Part shown: in pieces, positions 4,343 through 9,755 of the stretch
How positions within the stretch are numbered: the first letter of the stretch is position 1
Layout: every line of letters begins with the position of its first letter
NCBI GenBank assembly: GCA_013372875.1
Contig: JABXIW010000398.1
Span: 1 to 9,755 of the forward strand
Direction of reading: 5' to 3'
Origin: Gammaproteobacteria bacterium
GTDB lineage: Bacteria > Pseudomonadota > Gammaproteobacteria > Enterobacterales > Kangiellaceae
Length of the DNA stretch: 9,755 nt
Position numbers and translations under genes: made by a program
The notes under the pieces: model-generated
Told to the model about the DNA's origin: nothing
Database searches by the model: none
The model's input: only the letters and a program-made list of their open reading frames with translations

Positions 4343-6997
4343 TCATGGGTTTTCTGGAAATTCCAACTCCCCACTTTGGTATTTTTGAATGATTGGTTTG
4401 GCCATGTCGCCGCTGATCAACATGGAATAGAGCAAGTTAGGCAAATTGCCTTCTAAGTTCATACTAAGCTCAATAGGAAAGCCATCGTATAAATCAGGGT
4501 TAGCACCTTTGAGTAAAATTTTAAGTCGATAGATACCCGCAGCATCGTAATTAATGACCCCAGAAAATTCAGTGTAATGAAAATTTTCAATCGCTTGGAA
4601 GGCAATATTGGTGGCTGCCGATGCGCCTGAATCTACTTTTAGGATACCAGCGCGGGTACTACTGAAAGTACCATCGGTAATGGTTTGTGAATCTTTGCTA
4701 ACTGTAATCGGCAATTCAAAATTAAAAACGCCATCAATATTTAAGGCTTCTGATTCGAGGGCTTTTAGTAGTTTGCCAAAATCAATTGCCTTCAGAGAAA
4801 CATGGAAAGGTTCAACTTTATCTTTTTGCAATTGTAAATCTGCTATAAAAATAGAGCCATCGAGTAGTTGACCTGAAAGGTTTTGTAGCTGTATATCCTG
4901 TCCATTATGCTGCAGTTGAAAGTTGATGTTTTTAATGTCGATGCCGGTGGCTATTTCGATTTTATCAATGCTGGCTTTAACTGAACCATTGAGTGCAGAG
5001 CGGGACGAGAGTTTATCTTCGAGTTGCAAGTTATGTAGACTTAACTCTTCATAATATAAGTTTAAGTTTTTGAGTGAAAAAGAACCATCGAAAGTTAAGG
5101 CTAATGGATTACCAGATAGCTTCTGATTGGTTATTTCGCCGCCGCTGATGCTCAGCTCAGGAAAACCTTTTAAGATCGGATCCAGCCATTGGATCAAAGG
5201 TGATACAGCAAATTGATTGGGGTCGAGCTCTAAGCGATGCAATTGCTTATCCAGTTGCAGTCGATATTGAAATGGCAATTTTATATTCTGATGGTCAAGC
5301 TGACCTTTACTGTAAATAGTGTTACCACTTTTTGACCAAGCAACATTGCCGCTGAGATTTTTCGCTGAAATGTTCTGATTTTGATAATCAGCGTCTTTAA
5401 AATTGACTGTTCCGCGTAATTTTCGATTGCTAAGATTGATAAAAGTATTCGCAATGACTTGATTCAGATTAAGCTGGTTTTGTTGTAACTGAATGGTTTT
5501 GGCTTTGGAATTGATAGTCAATTGTTTGCCATCAAACGAAACTTGGTTCTGCAAATTCTGAGTCGATATTTTTTCATCGGTGAGCGCCAGTATCAGCGCA
5601 ATGGGCTTGATCTGTTTTAACTGAATATCTTGTTGATTATCCTTGTCTTCACCTATCAGGTTTTGTTGTACCTTGGCGCTTCCACTCCATTGAGTATTGG
5701 GCGTGCTGGTTTTAATGCCATTCATGCTAAAACTGCTAGCAGCCAGATCGAGGCTAAGATTTTCTGTGGATAAGGCAAGCGTTGAGTTTTCGATACTAAA
5801 AATTGAGTCAAAAGAAATCGCTAATGTTTGAGTTTTAGCTTTCACATTTTTAGCCGAGTATGATGGCTGGTTCAAATTGCTTTGAAATTTTAAAGTACCA
5901 GCTACTGATTGTTGCGCAGAAGATAAAGACTCCATTGGTGACAATTGTAACTTTTCCAGATTCAGCTGAATATCAATCAGTGGCTGCTGAATGCTGATGG
6001 GTAGTGAACCTTGGGTGAGGTTCAGTTGGTAGCTTACTGGCGAGTATTCAAGTTGAGTTATTTGATTTGTATCAATATTGAAATGCAAAGTCTCATCAAT
6101 TTGACTTAAATTCAACTGCAATGACTTTTCTTTCAATAAGGTTTCAATCTCAGGCCTTAAATTTAATTCGTTAAGATTAATTGGTGAGCTTAGCTGAAAG
6201 TCAGGGTTTAGAGTCACAGCATAGTTTTCTCCTGAAAGGAAATCACCGGAGCCTTTTAAAGTAATTTTTGATAAGCCCTCAACGTGGTAGTAGTTTTGAC
6301 TGTCGATAGAAGAGTCCAGCTGCCAGTTTAAGCCATTGGTACTGTTACTTTTCGGAGATAATTTTAAACTAAAGAAATCTTCAGCTTGCTTTAAGTTAAG
6401 AGTGACTTCATTGGCGATGGCTTGAGTGCGGGTATCAACAGGCGTATTCGCTATGTTTACCGCAGCATCTAGATCAAAATTTAAATCGATAAAGTTGAGT
6501 TTTGACTCTAGGGTTATTTGCTTATCGGAGTGATTAAGCTCAAGCTCGCTAAAAATTAAATCTTGAATAAATAAGCCCGAAACCTGAAGCTGCTCTAAAT
6601 GCAGTTTGTCTAATGGCAACTTTGGAATGATTATGCGATTACTAAATGCTTTTTTGCTTTCTTTGCTCGATCCATCAATACTTAACCAGGCTTTTTCGGC
6701 ATCTATAGTGGTTAACTTTTTTTGTAGCAAAGAGTAGTGTAGCTGAATGTTTTCCAGCTTGAGAGTCATGGCAGAGTCAGTCGCTATATCGATCTCTAGT
6801 GCATCGACAAAAGCGCTACTAAGGCCAGGGCGCTGAATTTCTAGCCTCTTAATTTTTAACTCTGCAGGCAGAAAACTTTGTACTTGGTCTGGCACCCATT
6901 TTGGCGCACTCCAATAGGCAATCAGTAAGACGAGGCTAATCAGCAATAGCAAATACAGCAGCCATTTGCTGGTTTTTTTGACGATTGTCCTAATCAA
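4343..6997 (-). CDS. ydbH: YdbH family AsmA-like inter-membrane lipid transport protein
   Basis: The 884-residue protein (E. coli YdbH is about the same length) has a basic N-terminus, one transmembrane helix at about 12-29 and then a long periplasmic region rich in alternating hydrophobic and polar strands, as in AsmA/TamB-type beta-groove proteins. The last 52 residues (from Asn833, with DGFPIELSMNLEGNLPNLL) match the conserved YdbH C-terminus that meets YnbE in E. coli. There YdbH is partly redundant with TamB and YhdP in moving phospholipids to the outer membrane; the ynbE and ydbL genes follow here in the same order. The start is a TTG at 6997: no ATG exists in frame between the upstream TAG (7048-7046) and codon 77, and starting later would remove the membrane anchor. 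No clear SD precedes it; GGA is 12 bases upstream. Older databases label this family dicarboxylate transport, which is probably wrong. Confidence 0.88.
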   Translation of the reverse strand: MIRTIVKKTSKWLLYLLLLISLVLLIAYWSAPKWVPDQVQSFLPAELKIKRLEIQRPGLSSAFVDALEIDIATDSAMTLKLENIQLHYSLLQKKLTTIDAEKAWLSIDGSSKESKKAFSNRIIIPKLPLDKLHLEQLQVSGLFIQDLIFSELELNHSDKQITLESKLNFIDLNFDLDAAVNIANTPVDTRTQAIANEVTLNLKQAEDFFSLKLSPKSNSTNGLNWQLDSSIDSQNYYHVEGLSKITLKGSGDFLSGENYAVTLNPDFQLSSPINLNELNLRPEIETLLKEKSLQLNLSQIDETLHFNIDTNQITQLEYSPVSYQLNLTQGSLPISIQQPLIDIQLNLEKLQLSPMESLSSAQQSVAGTLKFQSNLNQPSYSAKNVKAKTQTLAISFDSIFSIENSTLALSTENLSLDLAASSFSMNGIKTSTPNTQWSGSAKVQQNLIGEDKDNQQDIQLKQIKPIALILALTDEKISTQNLQNQVSFDGKQLTINSKAKTIQLQQNQLNLNQVIANTFINLSNRKLRGTVNFKDADYQNQNISAKNLSGNVAWSKSGNTIYSKGQLDHQNIKLPFQYRLQLDKQLHRLELDPNQFAVSPLIQWLDPILKGFPELSISGGEITNQKLSGNPLALTFDGSFSLKNLNLYYEELSLHNLQLEDKLSSRSALNGSVKASIDKIEIATGIDIKNINFQLQHNGQDIQLQNLSGQLLDGSIFIADLQLQKDKVEPFHVSLKAIDFGKLLKALESEALNIDGVFNFELPITVSKDSQTITDGTFSSTRAGILKVDSGASAATNIAFQAIENFHYTEFSGVINYDAAGIYRLKILLKGANPDLYDGFPIELSMNLEGNLPNLLYSMLISGDMAKPIIQKYQSGELEFPENP

Positions 6998-7012
6998 CTG
7001 CTTATTGAATCC

Positions 7013-7041
7013 AAAAAAAAGCCTTACTTCAAGTGTAAGGC
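7013..7041 (-). terminator. Rho-independent terminator of purH-purD
   Basis: On the minus strand GCCTTAC (7041-7035), a seven-base loop and GTAAGGC (7027-7021) form a perfect seven-pair stem, followed by eight T (complement of 7020-7013). It starts 37 bp after the purD stop. It lies only 15 bp before the ydbH start codon, so ydbH either reads through it or has a promoter overlapping it. One weak candidate is TTGAAG (7033-7028), a 17-bp spacer, then TTCAAT (7010-7005). Confidence 0.88.
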
Positions 7042-7078
7042 TTTTCTATTAATGGTCAATGAATGGCTTGAAAATTTA

Positions 7079-8359
7079 TCAGCTATTCTCACGAGCAATG
7101 GCTCTATGACCGATGTCTGTACGGAAGTAAACCTTATCCCAAGAGATTTTATCAACTGCTTGGTAGGCTTTCTTCTGTGCTTCGGTAACGTTTTCACCTA
7201 AGGCAACCACACACAAAACTCGGCCGCCATTAGTAACCACTTGGCCATCTTTCTCGGCTGTGCCTGCGTGGAAAACTTTACCATCCACAACGTTTTCGAT
7301 ACCAGAAATTACATCGCCTTTGGGATAGCTTTCAGGATAACCACCAGCTGCCAACACAACGCCTAAGGCGGCGCGTGGATCCCAGTTAGCTTCAACCGTA
7401 TCCAGTTTGCCATCGATGGCGGCTAAGCAGAGTTCACTTAAATCCGATTGTAAGCGACTCATAATAGGTTGAGTTTCTGGATCGCCAAAGCGGCAGTTAA
7501 ATTCCAATACTTTAGGAACGCCGTCTTTATCGATCATAACACCCGCATATAAAAAGCCAGTGTAAGGATGACCTTCTGATTCCATACCTTCAACGGTTGG
7601 AATAATCACTTGCTGCATAATACGATCGTGCATTTCAGGCGTTACTACCGGCGCAGGAGAATAAGCACCCATGCCACCAGTGTTAGGACCTTTGTCACCA
7701 TTGTCGCGGGCTTTGTGATCTTGTGAAGTCGCTAAAGGTAAAATGTTTTTACCGTCTACCATCACAATAAAGCTAGCTTCTTCGCCTTGCAAAAACTCTT
7801 CAACCACAACTCGATGACCTGCATCGCCAAACTTGTTGCCCGCTAACATATCATCAATCGCTGCATCGGCTTGTTCAAAGTTTTCAGCAATGATGACGCC
7901 TTTACCAGCAGCTAAGCCATCAGCTTTGATCACGATAGGTGTTCCCATTTCACGAACGAATGCTTTTGCAGGCTCAATTTCAGTAAAGTTCTGATAAGCA
8001 GCCGTTGGAATTTTATGGCGCGCTAAGAAGTCTTTAGTAAAGGCTTTTGAGCCTTCAAGCTGTGCTGCGCCTTGGGTTGGGCCAAAACACTTTAAGCCAG
8101 CTTCAGCAAAAGCATCTACCACACCGATCACTAATGGCGCTTCTGGACCAACAATGGTTAATTCAACATTGTTGTCTTTAGCAAAAGCAATTAAGCCATC
8201 GATATTTTCTGAACCGATCGCAACATTCTCGACTTTATTTTCTAAAGCGGTGCCAGCATTACCAGGTGCTACAAACACTTTTGAGACCTTTTCAGACTGA
8301 GCCGTTTTCCAAGCCAAAGCGTGCTCACGACCGCCACTACCAATAATTAATACATTCAT
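7079..8359 (-). CDS. purD: Phosphoribosylamine-glycine ligase (GAR synthetase)
   Basis: PurD joins glycine to 5-phosphoribosylamine with ATP hydrolysis, the second step of de novo purine synthesis, in the cytoplasm. The 426-residue protein is full length for the stand-alone bacterial enzyme. It starts with MNVLIIGSGGREHALAW, the N-domain loop. Then comes the ATP-grasp module: LEGSKAFTKDF (101-111), VIKADGLAAGKGV (143-155), NTGGMGAYSPAP (226-237) and LEFNCRFGDPETQ (285-297), with Glu286 and Asn288 as Mg2+ ligands and the family signature RFGDPET. The C-terminal domain ends at YFRTDIGHRAI. All key residues look intact. It begins 22 bp after the purH stop with a modest GAGAAAAG ribosome binding site, so the two genes form the usual purHD operon; the promoter lies outside the window. 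Confidence 0.97.
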   Translation of the reverse strand: MNVLIIGSGGREHALAWKTAQSEKVSKVFVAPGNAGTALENKVENVAIGSENIDGLIAFAKDNNVELTIVGPEAPLVIGVVDAFAEAGLKCFGPTQGAAQLEGSKAFTKDFLARHKIPTAAYQNFTEIEPAKAFVREMGTPIVIKADGLAAGKGVIIAENFEQADAAIDDMLAGNKFGDAGHRVVVEEFLQGEEASFIVMVDGKNILPLATSQDHKARDNGDKGPNTGGMGAYSPAPVVTPEMHDRIMQQVIIPTVEGMESEGHPYTGFLYAGVMIDKDGVPKVLEFNCRFGDPETQPIMSRLQSDLSELCLAAIDGKLDTVEANWDPRAALGVVLAAGGYPESYPKGDVISGIENVVDGKVFHAGTAEKDGQVVTNGGRVLCVVALGENVTEAQKKAYQAVDKISWDKVYFRTDIGHRAIARENS

Positions 8360-8381
8360 CGTCTTTTCTCAATCAGTCCTA

Positions 8382-9755
8382 TTAATGACGGAAATGGCGC
8401 ATACCAGTAAAGACCATAGCCATGCCGTGTTCATTTGCTGCTTCGATCACTTCGTCATCACGGATCGAGCCGCCCGGTTGAATAACAGCAGTGATACCTG
8501 CTTCAGCTGCAGCGTCAATACCGTCACGGAATGGGAAGAAGGCATCAGAAGCCATAACTGAGCCTTTAACTTCTAAGTTTTCATCGGCTGCTTTAATGCC
8601 TGCAATTTTCGCAGAATAAACACGGCTCATTTGACCTGCGCCAACGCCAATGGTTTGGCCATTGCGGGCGTAAACGATAGCATTTGACTTAACAAATTTA
8701 GCCACTTTCCAGCAGAATTTAAGATCGCGCATTTCATCATCCGATGGCTTACGCTTGGAAACGATGCGTAAATCTTCTTCGTAGACTTGGCCTAAGTCGC
8801 GATCTTGTACCAATAAACCGCCATTAACGCGCTTGTAGTCTAAACTTGGAACGGCTTGTTGCCATTGTCCACACTCTAATAAACGTACATTTTTCTTTTC
8901 AGCTACGGCTGCTTTGGCTTCGTCAGAAACGCTTGGAGCAATGATGACCTCAACAAATTGACGGTCAACGATTTTCTTAGCGGTTTCACCGTCTAATTCA
9001 CGGTTAAACGCAATAATGCCGCCAAACGCCGAAGTAGGATCGGTTTGGAAAGCTAGTTCATAAGCCAGATCAATATTTTCAGCAATGGCCACGCCACAAG
9101 GGTTGGCGTGTTTGACGATAACACAAGCAGGTTCTTCGAAACTTTTCACGCACTCTAAAGCAGCATCAGTATCGGCAACATTGTTGAACGACAGCTCTTT
9201 ACCTTGAATTTGGTTAGCTGTCGAAACGCTAGCTTCTTGAGGAGCGTGTTCTACATAGAAAGCTGCATTTTGATGAGGGTTTTCGCCATAGCGCATATCT
9301 TGTGCTTTTTTGTATTGCACAGAATAAGTCGGTGAAAACTCGCTTGAATCATTAGCCGCTTGCACGCCTAAGTAATTCGAAACAGCCGCATCATAACGCG
9401 CTGTATGGGCGAAGGCTTTGGCCGCTAACTTAAAACGAGTTGCTTTATCTACGCCACCATTTTCGATGATTTGCGCTGCTACTAGAGCAAAGTCTTCATT
9501 TTCGACCAAGATACAAACGTCTTGATGATTTTTTGCTGCAGAGCGAACCATCGTAGGACCGCCAATGTCGATATTTTCAATAGCATCTTCAAGGCTGCAA
9601 TCTTTCTTGGCAATGGTGCTTTCGAAAGGGTACAAATTGACCACGACTAAGTCGATACCAATGATATCGTGCTCCGCCATGACCCCATCATCCATACCGC
9701 GACGACCTAAAATTGCGCCGTGTACTTTGGGATGCAAGGTTTTTACGCGGCCATC
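8382..9755 (-). CDS. purH: Bifunctional AICAR transformylase / IMP cyclohydrolase, 3' part (cut by right window edge)
   Basis: PurH performs the last two steps of IMP synthesis: formylation of AICAR using 10-formyl-tetrahydrofolate, then ring closure. The visible 457 codons begin at [13 protein letters not shown], which in E. coli PurH (529 residues) lies near residue 65, so about 65 N-terminal residues are missing; the frame is open to the edge at 9755. The cyclohydrolase part shows [15 protein letters not shown] and [16 protein letters not shown]. The transformylase part has MRYGENPHQ (154-162 of the visible part), the catalytic Lys-His pair in VKHANPCG (Lys215, His216), [28 protein letters not shown] and the end DMRHFRH-like GMRHFRH. 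An internal TTG at 9737 is not the true start. It is the first visible gene of the purHD operon. Confidence 0.97.
   Translation of the reverse strand, partial: DGRVKTLHPKVHGAILGRRGMDDGVMAEHDIIGIDLVVVNLYPFESTIAKKDCSLEDAIENIDIGGPTMVRSAAKNHQDVCILVENEDFALVAAQIIENGGVDKATRFKLAAKAFAHTARYDAAVSNYLGVQAANDSSEFSPTYSVQYKKAQDMRYGENPHQNAAFYVEHAPQEASVSTANQIQGKELSFNNVADTDAALECVKSFEEPACVIVKHANPCGVAIAENIDLAYELAFQTDPTSAFGGIIAFNRELDGETAKKIVDRQFVEVIIAPSVSDEAKAAVAEKKNVRLLECGQWQQAVPSLDYKRVNGGLLVQDRDLGQVYEEDLRIVSKRKPSDDEMRDLKFCWKVAKFVKSNAIVYARNGQTIGVGAGQMSRVYSAKIAGIKAADENLEVKGSVMASDAFFPFRDGIDAAAEAGITAVIQPGGSIRDDEVIEAANEHGMAMVFTGMRHFRH

Noticed and set aside
4608..4871. Plus-strand open frame opposite ydbH
   Set aside because: It is a shadow of the ydbH coding sequence without a ribosome binding site or domain features.
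9720..9737. TTG at 9737 as a start for purH
   Set aside because: The reading frame continues upstream with conserved PurH residues (DGRVKT) to the window edge, so the gene is truncated by the window rather than starting there.

Overview
The window looks like ordinary chromosome from a moderately A/T-rich gammaproteobacterium. Support comes from a Coq7-type ubiquinone hydroxylase, a ydbH-ynbE-ydbL cluster (typical of Gammaproteobacteria) and PurH/PurD proteins very close in sequence to the enterobacterial ones. A marine lineage such as the Kangiella group is a guess from overall flavour only. I see no insertion sequence, CRISPR array, tRNA or rRNA.

Layout, left to right. (1) Bases 1-59, minus strand: the first 19 codons of metK (S-adenosylmethionine synthetase), running off the left edge. 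(2) Bases 60-271: a divergent A/T-rich intergenic region with two small hairpin-forming dyads. (3) Bases 272-856, plus strand: an unrecognised small exported protein, much more A/T-rich than its neighbours. It converges with and overlaps by 10 bp the end of (4) coq7 (847-1485, minus). (5) Divergent from coq7, a probable two-gene plus-strand operon: a Ycf46-like AAA+ ATPase (1567-3066) and a glutathione S-transferase-family protein (3077-3673). (6) A terminator at 3686-3714 separates it from the converging minus-strand cluster, whose transcription order is ydbH (6997-4343), ynbE (4261-4073), ydbL (4062-3742). (7) Upstream of that, also on the minus strand, is purH (partial, off the right edge at 9755) followed by purD (8359-7079), closed by a strong terminator at 7013-7041.

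Functionally, purH and purD are housekeeping enzymes of de novo purine synthesis. ydbH-ynbE-ydbL encodes an AsmA-like inner-membrane protein, an outer-membrane lipoprotein and a periplasmic helper, known in E. coli as an inter-membrane bridge for lipid transport. coq7 serves ubiquinone synthesis and metK supplies SAM, which ubiquinone synthesis also uses for methylation; adjacency alone does not show a regulatory link.

The least explained items are the exported orphan between metK and coq7, the Ycf46-like ATPase paired with a GST, and the cramped start of ydbH (a TTG codon 15 bp after the purD terminator T-run). I found no convincing new multi-gene system.
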